The notes beneath the pieces were generated by a model. It was not told where the DNA came from and ran no database searches. It saw only the letters and a program-made list of their open reading frames with translations. A stretch of DNA of 64,000 nucleotides. Source: Anaeramoeba flamelloides (lineage: Eukaryota > Metamonada > Anaeramoebidae). Of the stretch, positions 11,910 through 24,140 are shown in pieces. Position 1 is the first letter of the stretch. Every line of letters begins with the position of its first letter. Location: positions 8,213,001 through 8,277,000 of the forward strand of contig JANTQA010000015.1 of the NCBI GenBank assembly GCA_027625915.1. The letters run 5' to 3'. The position numbers and the translations under genes were made by a program.

Positions 11910-12381
11910 CAGTGGTGTAAATAACCCTTGTTGAATTTTGACCCATTACTAAAATTTAACTCGTGTTTTTTTTTCAGACTTGGGTATTGGAAGACCAGAA
12001 ATCACTTATAGATTCTTGATTCAGAACAAAATTGACTTTAGAGGTTAGATCTTTGATTAAACAAAATGGCTCAATTATATTAAATGCTTTTGTTTCAAAA
12101 ATTTCATCATATTTTCAAAATTTGTGAGATTAAATGATTTTTTGATAAAAATTCAAAACAAGAAATTATGTTCATTTTTTTGTCAAAAAATTACATTTTA
12201 ATCTTCCAGTATCTTCATAATTCTTTTTTAAAATTTATTTAAAGAACACAATTTCTTGTTTATATACTGTTTTCATCCCTTTGATTTGTTTCTTTTATTT
12301 CTAGAGTCAGCCAATATTTTTTGTATGAGTTAAATTTTAGTAATGGGTTAAAATAAAAAACACGGGTTAGTTACACCACTG
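11910..12381. mobile_element. 472-bp element with about 55-bp terminal inverted repeats
   Basis: The left end CAGTGGTGTAAATAACCC is mirrored by the right end GGGTTAGTTACACCACTG. The similarity continues inward through CCCATTACTAAAATTTAACTC. The two arms match at most positions over about 55 bp. The interior is non-coding. No convincing target duplication is visible, so the superfamily (hAT or Tc1/mariner) is left open. Confidence 0.75.
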
Positions 12382-13255
12382 TAATTCAAATACCAGTAAA
12401 CAAATTATATTCCTAATAGAAAATTTCATCAAAAAATCAATAGTGCGCCTTCAAAATTCATTTATCCTTTGGTACACTGCTGTCTAATTAGATTAGATGA
12501 TTGATTTTTCCGAGAATAAGAAACCAAATCAAGATCTTTGGATTAATTAGTTTTTTAGGTTCCATGAACAGGTTTTTGGGAAATTGTTCATATTTGATTG
12601 AGAGAATTAGATTATCTTTTACACACAAACGACGCCCTTTCTAGGTTGATTTAAGGGTCGTTATACACCTTTTTAATTATGATTTCAAAACTTAGAAAAT
12701 AGTTTATTTTTTTGAAATTTTTCTAGTTTTTGACGATGTAAAATCCAATTTTTGGTTTATTGAGCTGATCCATCTTTAATTTTTTACAAATACAAACACC
12801 CTATATCAACCAATGAAACCCAATCGACAAAGTTTTGTGAAAACTAGGAAAAGGAACTAGACATTGAGAAAAAAGTATGGAGTGATTGAATTTGTTTTAA
12901 AAACGACTTTTAGGAGAATAAAAATAAAAGATCATTCAGTAAAAATATTTCCCTTAAGTAAAAAAAGAACAGTCTCTGACGGTTTACAACCCTACAAGAA
13001 GAAAAACAGGTTTAGATCTGAAATAAACATTAAATCAAAATCTAAAAAGGAATAAGAATAATTAGACTTATTCGTATGGTCTGTCAAAAATTGAAGAAAT
13101 AAAAGGTAAAAAAAGGCCAAGTTGAGAGGTGAAAGTTTTTTTTTATAGTTACAACCCTTTTGAAACACTTAAATTTGTTCCAATAAACATTTTTTACTTT
13201 TTTCTCCATTCTTTTCTTGATTCAAAAAGAATTTATTTTTTACAATTTTTTTATA
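12382..13255. other. Spacer with one weak open frame
   Basis: Mostly non-coding. A 63-residue Lys/Arg-rich open frame at 12864-13055 lacks an ATG at its start and has no motif. It might be part of the doubtful gene that follows, but no phase-compatible join was established. Confidence 0.25.
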
Positions 13256-13788
13256 ATGTTTGCAACAACCAAAACGATGTCAAGCAATATTATCGCAGAA
13301 AACCCAAACAATTTACAAAAGAAGAAATCACAGAATCAGATCCTTAAAGAAAATACAATACAAAAAACAACATTCCTTTCACCATCTTGTTCGAATTGTT
13401 TTCAAGGTAATCGTTTTTTTGAAAAAACAAAAAAAAAAAAAAAATTTAGATTCGTATCTCTTAAATTATAAACACACAAGGTTTTCTAAACTTAACAAAA
13501 AACAAGTAGAGGAAATTGGAAATTACCAGTCAATATTAGCTGTAAAACAATTAAAAATAAAATTGTTTAATCAACAACCAACAAGAAAGTATGAGAATTA
13601 ATTGTTTTCAAATATTCTTTCTCACGAGAAAGGCAACAAAGAACTTTTATAATTTAGTTATTTCCAAAATTAAAAATCTTGTATTTGGGTTTGGTTTGTT
13701 TAACAACAAAACTGAAGGTGGAAAATTCTTTTCTTTTATTAGAAAATTTTTTTATTGCTCCAAAAGAAAAGCCCACAAAATAAATTAG
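13256..13788 (+). CDS. Possible small basic protein in three exons with tiny introns
   Basis: I do not recognise this protein. Three successive open segments can be joined at GT-AG sites without breaking phase: 13256-13406, 13450-13588 and 13629-13788. The introns would be 43 and 40 bp (donors GTAATC and GTATGA, acceptors TTTAG and CGAG). The product would be about 149 residues, Lys/Asn-rich, with a Cys-Ser-Asn-Cys pair near residue 45-48 and no hydrophobic core that looks like a domain. Codon choice looks more protein-like than in the flanks. Other introns in this window are 0.7-7.3 kb, so 40-bp introns are out of character. The whole may be chance, or may contain early exons of the downstream NACHT gene. 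Confidence 0.3.
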
Positions 13789-13940
13789 ATTTTGAAAAGC
13801 ACTTTGTAAAAACTAACTAGAGAATTTTGAGAACAAATTACATCTATTTTGAATTTGAAAATCTCTGCCCTTCAGCCTTTTTAAATTTTATGGAATCTTT
13901 GAAAATATTTTCCTAGGAAATTAATATCTTATAGGATTAA

Positions 13941-15609
13941 GTACATTTTAACTATTTTGAGTGCCCCAGTTTATCAGAAATTGAATCACCCCAACAACTC
14001 CTTTAAATCAAATACATGTCTGTTTAAATAAAAATGACGGGGGTCGTATATATACTAATTTAATAAAATTTTAGTTCAATTAAAAAAAGGAAATCACAAT
14101 AATGAAAAAATTGATCACTGTTGAGAGAAAAATGTTGGACACAGAAAAATGGTTGGACACCTTTTTTAATTGGGAACATTAGTAAAATTGAAAATCAAAC
14201 CCTATTGATATCTAGGTGACTTTTATATAAATCCAGGTTTAAAGGTGTTGCAGGTTGATTTATTTGTGGTTTGTGTAGAATACTCATTTGAATGGTTGAT
14301 AACTAAATTAGATCATGCTATTTTAACAAAAATCCAAGTTTTAGTAACGTTTACTATGTATTCTGAAAATGGTAATTTTTAAACTTGCTTTAGATTATAA
14401 GAGATAAAGTTTTGAAAAAGTAGAATTACATTAGTCCTTATTCTAATAAGTAGATTATTTGTTATTTTCTTTAGTTATTTCACAAACGAAAGAAATTAAA
14501 AATCATTTTCAGTAAAGTTCCCAATTAAAAATGCTGTCCAACCATTTTTCTTTATCCAACATTTTTCTCTCAACAGTCAAGAAATAATTAAAAATTTCAT
14601 TTATTTCATCGATCACAGATATAACATTTGAATAAATTGTTTCTTATTTATTACTTGGTTTTATTATGAATTCTGGATAAAAAAACTTTTTATTCGCAAA
14701 ATTTTTGAGAAACTAAATAACTTGCTATTTCTAAAGAATTTTCAAAATGAATTTTTATTTCCAATTTTCCTTTAATTCTTCTAATTCGGATTTTTTCAAG
14801 AAAATAGGATATTTTTTTGAATTCTTGAGAAATAAAGATTTATTTGTCACATTTATTAGATTTTATAAGAATAATTTTCCAATCGGATGATAAAGAACCA
14901 AAAATAATTTTGAATACTTCTTTAAATGCTTTGACTGTTTTTCTTTTTCTTTGGGTTAAGCTTTTTGAGTTTTTTTTTTGAAATTAATAATTTAATTCTT
15001 TTACTTTAATTCTTTGAGACAATATTTTTTGATTTTGCCTAGTTTGATAACAAAACTGGAAACAAGAATTTTGAACACAAATTTGTAAAAAAAGGGAATT
15101 TCAATTGAAAAAAATACGAAAGGTACGATAAATCAAAGATAACTACTTGTTTATTCTGATGCAAATAAACAAGATAAAGACAAACCAAATCTTCTAAAAT
15201 ATTCTCTGATTATAAAAATATTGTTTTTCATTTTTGATTTCAACAAGTTTATTCAACAACGTGATCTTTGGTGTTCCCGAAAAAAAAAAAATATTTGTTT
15301 CAATACACACCTTCTCATGTCTATTTTATTGGCCTGTTCCTGGATTAATTTCAAACTTTTGTAGAAGCAAATTTCTCAATTCAAAACCACATTTATAAAA
15401 AAACTAAAAAATTTAAATAAAAAAATCTTCAAGAAACAAAAAAAAATCAAAGACTCAACTCTGATTTATTTTTATTATTTTCACTAATAGGGCAGTGAAT
15501 GATATTTTTATTTCAAAGTTTCAATAATTTATAACCCACTAAAAAAATTTTTTTCAGTAATGTTCTCACAATTAAAACCTTTCAAAAATGGGAAAAGGTC
15601 CTTACTTCC
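13941..15609. mobile_element. Type-E TTAA-flanked element, copy 1, with nested insertion
   Basis: The left end lies at TTAA 13937-13940 and reads GTACATTTTAACTATTTTGA. The right end is GGTCCTTACTTCC followed by TTAA (15610-15613). The interior matches the copies at 36168-37575 and 55778-56978 over most of their length. The leading G run present in the other copies is missing here. Another inverted-repeat element (14118-14576) is inserted inside it. No transposase frame was recognised. Confidence 0.6.
14118..14576. mobile_element. 459-bp element with about 55-bp terminal inverted repeats, nested
   Basis: The left end CTGTTGAGAGAAAAATGTTG is mirrored by the right end CAACATTTTTCTCTCAACAG. Similarity continues through GAAAAATGGTTGGACA and on to TTAATTGGGAAC. 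The flanks carry TCA on each side (14115-14117, 14577-14579), a possible but weak 3-bp duplication. It lies inside a type-E element, so it inserted later. Confidence 0.75.
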
Positions 15610-15613
15610 TTAA

Positions 15614-17431
15614 TCTTATTTTTTGAACTTTTGAATTACTAAATTGATTGTGACAAAATAAAAGAATAAAGAAAAAACTCTGAAATTAAAATCTCAATCA
15701 AAAATTCTATATTTAACAATGTAAAATAAAGTATATCAAAAAAAAAAAAATTAATAAAAAAAAAAATAAAAAAAAAAAAAAATCTTTGGTTTGTTAGAAT
15801 TGCGAATGAGATTTTTAAGTGATTTTTCTCTAAATTTTCACTTTTACATTATTAATACTTTTTTCTGTGGTTGGGGGGGTCTTGTTAAAAGGGTAAACAA
15901 AAAAAGCAAAAAACCAGAAGGAAATAGAAGATTAATTGTTTGATGATTAAAAATCTATGATCAATAAATAAACTTATAGGAAAAAGAAGGAAAAAAAGAT
16001 AAATAAAAAAAATAAATTGAAATATTTCTAAACAAATACAATGTAAAATTAATGAAAAGACAATTAAAAAGTGTTTGTAAGCATTTTTTATGAAAATTTA
16101 TAATTATATGTATTAATCATTATTTTTGTCAACATTTAGTGATTAGTTGTTAAATAATAAATTAATAAATCTTTATAATTATCATCACGATCATCATTGT
16201 TATTATTATAATAATTACAATAAAACATAGGTCTGGGGATTCTGGATTTTTCCCTTTAGTTTTCAAGTTACTCAGATCAACCCCCAATTAAATAATAATA
16301 CCAGAACAATCAATTTAAATAATTTTATATTAGAGTTACTATTTGCCTCCCCCGTAAAAAATATTTTTATAAAAAAGAAACTTGAAAATAGAGGTTTTGA
16401 TGATAAAATATATTATAATTATACCAATAATTAAATTGAGATAATATTAAAAAAATCGTGATTAGTCTGAATTTATCACAAAAAAATCATATAATTGCCA
16501 AAAATCATAAAATCGTGAGAAAATAATTATAGAGTAAAAATGAAAAATTATTTTTTTAAAATCACTTTAAAAAAATATCTTAAATTTTACAAAATCCTTG
16601 AGACTTTTACAAATGTTAGAAAATGTTTGAATAGATTGCTAATTGTCTCCACAAGTTTGAAAGTTTTGAAAGACTGAAAACTTTTATAAATGGAATGAGT
16701 TTGGTTTATCCTGTAAAAAAATTTTTTTCTTTTCATTTTATTTTTAAAAAAATATAAAATCTCAAACGAATTTTATGGATATACTAATAATAACCCATTT
16801 CAACAATATACTTGAATCTAAAATTGATTTGTTTTTTTTCTTAATGGAATTATTACCTTCATAATTTTAAATATCCAAAAAGAATAAAGAATTATTTTCC
16901 TTCTTATTGGTGATCGATCAAAAAACCTCTAAGCTCTAATTGTTATTTCTGTCCAATACAAAGATATTAAAAGAAGAATAATAAGAAGAAAAAAATTGTA
17001 CAAAAAAGCTTAATAATTGGTGATAATGTGGCTAGGTTGTTGTGAAAGCTTTCGAAAAGTTATCCTTGCCCCTTTCATCTTTCATAGAATATCAAAAATG
17101 TTTTAACCCAAGGACACATTCCATAAAGAATATGCGAAGGGTTAACTGTTTTAGAAGCTCTATTATCCAACAAAACCCAGCACCACGATTGTCTTAGAAA
17201 ATCTTTATTTATCTTTAGTTCTTATTGTTGTCGATTTAAAAGGATCGATAGGTATGTCAACCAAGTCAAAACAAAAATACAATAAAACTATTTGCTCTGA
17301 TCCTTGATCAACAAAGTATCTTTTTTGTTAGTTTTTTAAAAGAATAACTTTTTGGCATAAACTGTTTTTTGAACAAAAAAAATTTATTTGTAAAAATATT
17401 GCTGAAATAGCCCAAAAAACCATCAACTATT
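15614..17431. other. AT-rich spacer, no gene seen
   Basis: This contains long A runs (15739-15782), a G run near 15874 and AT-rich sequence. No open frame resembling a protein and no RNA gene were found. Confidence 0.4.
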
Positions 17432-17648
17432 ATATCACAATTACTTTTTAATTGCGATATTTGGGGATTTATCGCAATTTTATATAATTATCGCGTTTTT
17501 ATAGAATATCGCGATTTGTTATATTATCACGATTTTTAAAACAATTATCACAATTTTATAGAATATCGCGATTTATTAAATTATCGTGATAATATTGAAT
17601 GTCCCGATTTTCTAAAATATCACGGTTTTTTAAAGATAATTACAATTG
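17432..17648. repeat. Degenerate tandem repeat built on TATCGCGATTT
   Basis: About ten imperfect units recur at short, irregular spacing. Each contains a variant of ATCGCGATTTT (TTATCGCAATTTTATA, AATATCGCGATTTGTTA, TTATCACGATTTT, AATATCACGG). The core TCGCGA is self-complementary and conspicuous in a genome this AT-rich. A looser version of the same word set appears at 16450-16530. Confidence 0.6.
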
Positions 17649-18496
17649 TTGTTACTTTATCCTGAATTAAAAAAGATATCACCAAAACCCCTAATATAAT
17701 AAATTTGTTTTTCGGGCTAAAACCGGAAAAAAAAATAAAAAAATAAATAAAAAAAAAAAGCGAAAAAAGGAAAAAAGTTTCCAGATCATTCTAGAAACCA
17801 AACTTTAAGAATTACTCACCATTTATTCAACCAACAAAATACAATCTACAATATTAAACTTATTCATAAATTTATTACAAAAAAAAAAAAAAAGAAAAAA
17901 GTATTTTTTCAAAAATATTTATATTACTGAATCAAAATATTTTCTCTGATGTAAAAAAATAATTTTTTAATATGAACTTATTCATATAAAAATCTTATTA
18001 AATATTTTCAAAATCTTTAAAAGTCGATAATCAATAAATTATTTAATCCTTAAAAAAAAAGCCATTCATATACTACTTTTAAGGCACAAAAATCCAACGA
18101 TATTTAAACATAAAAAAAATCCATATCACTACACATATTTACTTAATTTTTTTTTTCCACAAATTATTTTACTAGAATCCGAATTTTGAAATTTAATTTG
18201 TAATTTTTTATTGTTGTAAATTTCGTTAAATTTTTGTATCTTAAAAGTGAATTAAGATATAAATAAATCAATAAAAACAAAAAAGAAATAATAATTATAA
18301 AAGAAAAACAAAATCAAATTTTAAACTTGATTAATCATCAAAATGATAATTAAACATTTAAATTTTATTATTATAAAAAAAAATAAAAATTAACCTTTAT
18401 ACATTTTTTTCTTTTTGTTTACATATGTATCTATATTTCAATTTTTTCTATAAATCAAAAAAAAAAAAAAAATTAAATAATTTATTTCTAAATTAG
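17649..18496. other. Region upstream of the NACHT gene, probably intron
   Basis: AT-rich sequence ending in an acceptor-like TTTCTAAATTAG at 18485-18496. The degraded type-D element occupies 18071-18255. No first exon was recognised. Confidence 0.35.
18071..18255. mobile_element. Type-D MITE, degraded copy
   Basis: CTACTTTTAAGGCACAAA at the left matches the inverted right end of the 8541-8735 element. TTTTACTAGAATCCGAATTT matches its middle. The ends have decayed and no duplication can be read. Confidence 0.5.
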
Positions 18497-21400
18497 GTTC
18501 AAATGAAATAAAAAACCCTCATAAATCCGTTCAATTGTTCAGTCCCTTGATTAATAATGAAATAATTAATCTTTATGAAAATTATAAGAACAACCAATTT
18601 AATAACAAAATATTATTTTCTTTAGAAAAAACTCAAATCCATTTTTATCAACACAAAAAAAAAGGATGGGGTGCATTTTTAATGGATCATGAAAATAAAA
18701 CCACAATAAAATTTATAGATAAAATAGAAGGATTATCAAATATATCTCAATTTACAAATGAAAGTCATTATGTTGAACTAAATAAATCCAATGGAAAAAT
18801 AATGATTAGATCATATGGTTTAAAAGGTGGTGGTGGTGGATATTGGGATGATATTATCAAAATTTTAGAAAATGTACTTTTAAATTTTAATAAAAATGAT
18901 TATAAAAACATAAATAAAAAAATCATTATTGTATTAGAAAAAATGGAAGTTACTGGTATAATAAACGGATTGAATAATGAAAAAAACATTATTAATAATT
19001 TAAAAAGACTAGAAGAGAATATTGAAGAGGAAGCGCCAAAAAAAAGAAAAAATCAACTAATTCGTTTAATACAAGAAATTAGTAAAAAAATGGAAATGGG
19101 GGGCGAATTTTCCTCACATAGTTTCCACAAAGAAAAAGAAAACTTTAACAATAATTTGAAATCAGCCTATAAAGGGATCAAAAAAAAACAAGAAAACCAA
19201 AAAATAAAACCAAAAATTAAGGAAGAAATAAATATTTCTGAAGATCTAGAGAAACAAATACAAAAAATTAACAAGCAAGAACTTGAAAAATTAAAACACA
19301 ATTCTGAATTCCAAGATGTTAAAGATATGTATATTCCATTAAGATGTCAAAGAACATCGAATTCCCCTACTACATTTGATTTGAATAATCAAATACAACA
19401 GTTCCTCAAAGATAAGCGTGAAAGTGTCTTTTTATTAAAAGGTGAATCAGGAATGGGCAAGTCCACATTTACAAATATATTATATGAATCTATGTTGAAT
19501 GAATATCAAAAGATAAAAAGCCGTGATCGAATAATACCAATACATGTGGATTTAATAAGCGCACAAAACCCAATGAAACATTTAGTGGAGGAAATTTTCA
19601 TTGAACAATGGCATTTAAGCGAAGATAAAATCAATGAAATGAAAAAAACAAAGAAAATTCTTTTCATCTTGGATGGGTATGATGAATTAAATGATTTTCA
19701 AAACATCATAGTTAAAAACAAATTATTGGAAAAGTATCCCAATAGCAAAGTATTGATAACAAGCAGAATATCAGAATTGCCGAAGGATCATCGAACTTGC
19801 TTTGCACCCAAAAATAGTACCATCAATGAATATGATTATGATTATATTGGATTAGATGAATGGCATGTCGCCGAATTTAATCAAAAAGATATTGAAAAAT
19901 ATTTGGAGCATTTTATTGACAAAACAACAAAAAGAGAAATCAACAATTGGGGGATAGAAAAATATCAAAAATATATACAAACCATAACTGGGCTGCGGGA
20001 ATTGATTGAAATACCTTATACATTGAAAGTAGTTGCTGAAGTTTTACCTTATATAGTTAAGAAGCACAAGAAGCAAGAAAAGGAAGCTCAAAAAGATAAA
20101 AAAACACGGCTACAAGTAACCAAATATAGTCTATATACAGAATACATCAACATATTCCTAAGAAGGCAAAAAGAAAAAATGAAAGAACAACAAATAGAAT
20201 TTAAAATCAAAAGGTTATTAAGATATTATCAAGAATTGGCATCTGGTATGTATAAAAAAAAAACAACAAAGATACGAAACAAAACAATTGAGGTTGGTGG
20301 ATTATTCAATTTATTTGGGAAAAAAAGTGATAAAAATGATTCAAAAGTGGATAATTTTTTTTGGCAAGGAAAGAAAAAAGAATTGCTATTGAAAGGGGGG
20401 CTATTAAAAAAAATAGAAGGTGGGTATACCTGGCGTCATTTAAGTATTTTTGAATTTTTAATTATTCAAACTATGAAAAGAGAATCAGAAACTGAATCCA
20501 AAGAAAACAAAGAAAATGAAGAAAAAGAGGGTGGAGAAGGAATATCTGATTTCAAACAAGACCAAATGGGAAAACAAAAAAGCCCTATAAACAAGAACAA
20601 GAATTCCAAGTCAAATGATCTGTTGATCAACCAACGATTAATTGTTAATAATAATGGGATGTTAGACTTTTCTGTTGATTTACTGAGAAAAAATAAACGA
20701 TTTGAAAAGAAATTATGGCAATACATTTATTCCTCAAGAGGAGATGAAAACAAAAAAATCTCATCTGCCAATGCAATAACTATCTTAAATCGAGCCAAAA
20801 TAAGTTTTAGTGGAATGAATTTGGGTGGAGTTTTGATACCACAAGCAGATTTGAGTATGGGTATCTTCCATGAAACTGATTTCACAGGATCGGATTTGAG
20901 TGGGGTGAATTTTCGACAATGTTGGCTTAAGGGTGCAATTTTAAATAAGAGTCGTATGAAAGGAGTAAATTTTGGTGAGAGGGCATACATCAAATGCAAA
21001 AGTGATATTGAGAGCTTAACGTTCAACAAATCAGGAGACGCATTAGTTAGTGCGCATCAGGATAAAACTGTCAAGCTTTGGGATTCAAAAACGGGGGAAT
21101 TACAAAAGATATTAAAGGGACATACTAATCAAGTACGGAGCTTATCAATAAGCCCCGACGGGAAAACTATTGTGAGTGGCAGCAATGATCATACAATCAT
21201 TGTTTGGGATGTTGATACATTCCAATTAAAGGCAACGCTAAAAGGTCATACTGATGTTGTCATAAGTTTAGACTATAGCAGAGACGGAAATACTATAGCC
21301 AGTGGTAGCTTTGACCACACAGTGAAAATTTGGGATTCAAAGACATTCACATTAATGGAAACGCTAAAAGACCACACAGACGATGTTAATATTATAAGAT

Positions 21401-23013
21401 TTAGCCCTGACGGGGAAACACTAGCAAGTGGGAGTTCAGATAATACCGTGAAAATCTGGGATTCAAAAACACTAAAATTAAAGGCAACCTTAAGAGACGA
21501 TTTTTCTTTTAAACATTTAGCATTTAGCCATGATGGGAAAACAATAGCATCTGGAAATCTTTTGGGATTAATCAAGTTTTGGGATTTGAAAACATGTAAA
21601 CCTGAAAAGACTATAAAGGCCCATCAGAATTGGATTAATTTCCTACTATATAGTACCGATGGGAAAATCATCACAAGTGGGGGTGATGACCTTACCTTAA
21701 AGCAATGGGATTCGAAAACAGGCGACCTCAAGGTCATTTTCAAAGGCCATACCCAGCCACTTCGAACAATCGCATATAGCCCTGATGGGAAAAAAATAGC
21801 ATCTACAAGTTACGATCGTACCATCAGAATGTGGGACATTGAAAGCAGCCCACTAAAAATAAACGACAAGGGGCATACCGGAGATGTCAATATTGTTACC
21901 TATAGCCCAGATGGAAACACAATAGCCAGTGGAAGCAGCGATCATACAATAAAGCTATGGGATTCGAAAACAGGCGACTTAAGGGCAACCCTAAGGGGGC
22001 ATACAAAAAAAGTAAAAAATTTGGCTTACAGCCCCGATGGGAAGACACTAGCCACAGGAAGCTCAGATTATACCATGAAAATCTGGGATTCTGAAACAGG
22101 AAAATTAAAGGTCACAATAGAGGGTTTTGATAAGTCTAGACCTTTTATTGCATTCAACCCAGATGGGAAGACCATTGCCATGGCAAGTTCAGACCAGGAT
22201 AATGTGAAAATCTGTGATACCGAAACAGGAGAATTAAAGATGTCCCTACAAGACGGTTCTATTTATGATGATCCTGGAATTTTTTGTCTAGCATATAGCC
22301 CAGATGGGAAAACAATAGCCTGTGGAACTTATGAATACATGATAACGATATGGGATTCATCAACAGGACAATTAAAAAAAACTTTCTTTGCACATCAAGA
22401 AGAGGTGGTGTATAATATAGCATATAGTCCAGATGGGAAAACAATAGCAAGTGTGTGTGAGTACGAAGTGAAGATCTGGGATTCAGAAAAATACGAGCTC
22501 AAAGCAACCCTAATTGAACACCTTAGATGTGCCACTACAATTACCTTTAGCCCAAATGGGGATACAATAGCGGTCGGGTGTGAGAATGGCACAACAAAGA
22601 TCTGGGATACAAAAACATACCTGTTAAGGGCAACATTAAAAAAACACCCACATGAAATTAATGTGGTTGCGTACAGTCCAGATGGTAAAACGATATCAAC
22701 AATCGATGATCGGGATAAAAAAGTCAAAATATGGGACGCTAAAACCTATGAATTAAAGTCAACTTTAAATGGCCATGTTGGCGATGTCACATGTATCATG
22801 TATAACCCAGACGGGAAAACCTTAGTTAGTAGTAGCAAGGATCACACCATTAGGGTGTGGGATTTGGCGCCTTTAGAAAAAGGGAGAAAGCCACGAATTA
22901 CATTCATTTTTGGGATTTCCACATTATTTTTAGAAGAAGTAAAGATTTCAGGGGTAAATAATCTATCATCGGATAATCAAAAATTAATTAAACAAAGAGC
23001 AGGAAACAATTGA
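18497..23013 (+). CDS. NACHT / pentapeptide / WD40 repeat protein (STAND, NLR-like), 5' end missing
   Basis: Likely a signal-transducing NTPase that oligomerises when its repeats bind a ligand. Numbering from the TTG at 18535, the parts are: an unrecognised N-terminal region (1-260, with a GLKGGGGGYW stretch); Walker A GESGMGKST (303-311); Walker B LFILDGYDEL (376-385); a KVLITSR sensor (about 405); the TWRHLSIFEFL motif closing the NACHT helical part (about 632); a charged linker; pentapeptide-like repeats ALSGVNF-type such as LSGVNF and MKGVNF (755-815); and fifteen WD40 units (about 820-1460), enough for two propellers. The open frame begins after an acceptor-like TTAG at 18493-18496 with no ATG before residue 50 (18682), so the true first exon is probably upstream. 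Similar architectures occur in cyanobacteria and fungi. The WD40 half is less AT-rich than the N-terminal half. Domain calls are secure; function is inferred. Confidence 0.88.
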
Positions 23014-23597
23014 AATTAAAAAACTATTGCTTCAATTTAAAGTTGCTTTAAAGATAATTAGATAAAAAGAATTTTCAATTATAATCCTATTTGAAATTTT
23101 AGTGGTCTTTTAATTTTTATAATTTGACAAGATAAGTGGCCAAGTAACTCTTAAGTATCCAAGATTAAAAATAAAAAAAATTTGAAAAATTTTTTAATTT
23201 TTTCATTGTTATTCTAAACATAGGGGTTTTTTTCAAAAATGAATATTTATTTTTTTAATTAAATTGTGATTTTTCAGGGTAGTTCAATAAATATTATTAC
23301 AAATTTATAAATAATATTAATATTTTTCCAGGGTTTTAATAATATTTATTTTGAATTCAATGAACTATATTTTTATTTTAAAAAAAAAAGATGATTAATA
23401 AAAATTTTTAAATATAATCCAAAAAAAAGTTGGAATAAAAATTCATATATGATCTTAAATACAACACCCATGAGATTCATTTCTTTTCTTATATTTATAT
23501 AGAACTAAATTCCAAAATTTTATGATCGGTTTAAACAGTTGTAAGAATATTAATACTACACTTTCATTCAAATTGGAAAGATTTTTGATTTATACAA
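23014..23597. other. 3' flank of the NACHT gene
   Basis: AT-rich, non-coding; no further feature seen. Confidence 0.4.
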
Positions 23598-24140
23598 CTA
23601 AACCCCATTCCAAAAATTTGGACACACCCAAAATCAAAAATAGGCAAAAAAAAAACCTCAATTTATTGTATTTATTCCAAAAGTAATAAAAAACCACATT
23701 TAAGTTACCCAGTATTAATGTTTCAATAAGTAATCATTTTAATCCAAATAAAAGAAAAAAATATAAAACATCAAAAATAAAAATCAGGTGTGTCCAAAAT
23801 AATGAAACGAGCTGAACAAAAAATGTATTGGTAAATTTGTTGAAATTTCACCAAAAATTGTTGATCGATCAACTGTATAAGATACCATCGATTAATTGAA
23901 TGTGATTTTCCAATTTAATAAACTTAACAGTAAAGTTCTATCAACCATAGAAAAAAAAATTCCAGATCTAACGAAACAATTACTTAACCCAAAAAAAAAG
24001 GAAATGAAATCAAAACTAAAAAAGACAAAATATGAAATAGTTTGTAAAATCAAAATTCTTTCCAAATTGAATTTAAAGTGCAGTTTATTTATTCTTTAAA
24101 CTAATTTAAACTGTGTCCAAATTTTTCGAATATAGTTTAG
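23598..24140. mobile_element. Type-C inverted-repeat element, best-preserved copy
   Basis: This starts CTAAACCCCATTCC then AAAAATTTGGACACA. It ends with CTGTGTCCAAATTTTTCGAA and TATAGTTTAG, the inverted counterpart with few mismatches over about 29 bp. Length is 543 bp. The interior resembles 5571-6124. TA in the border sequence fits a Tc1/mariner-type duplication. Open frames inside it are accidental. Confidence 0.75.

Noticed and set aside
20466-22727. Several minus-strand open frames of 60-110 codons under the NACHT-WD40 gene
   Set aside because: Antisense shadows of a strongly supported coding sequence; repeated because the WD40 units repeat.
18682-23013. Starting the NACHT protein at the first in-frame ATG
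   Set aside because: Possible, but the frame is open and protein-like upstream to an acceptor site, which favours a missing first exon.
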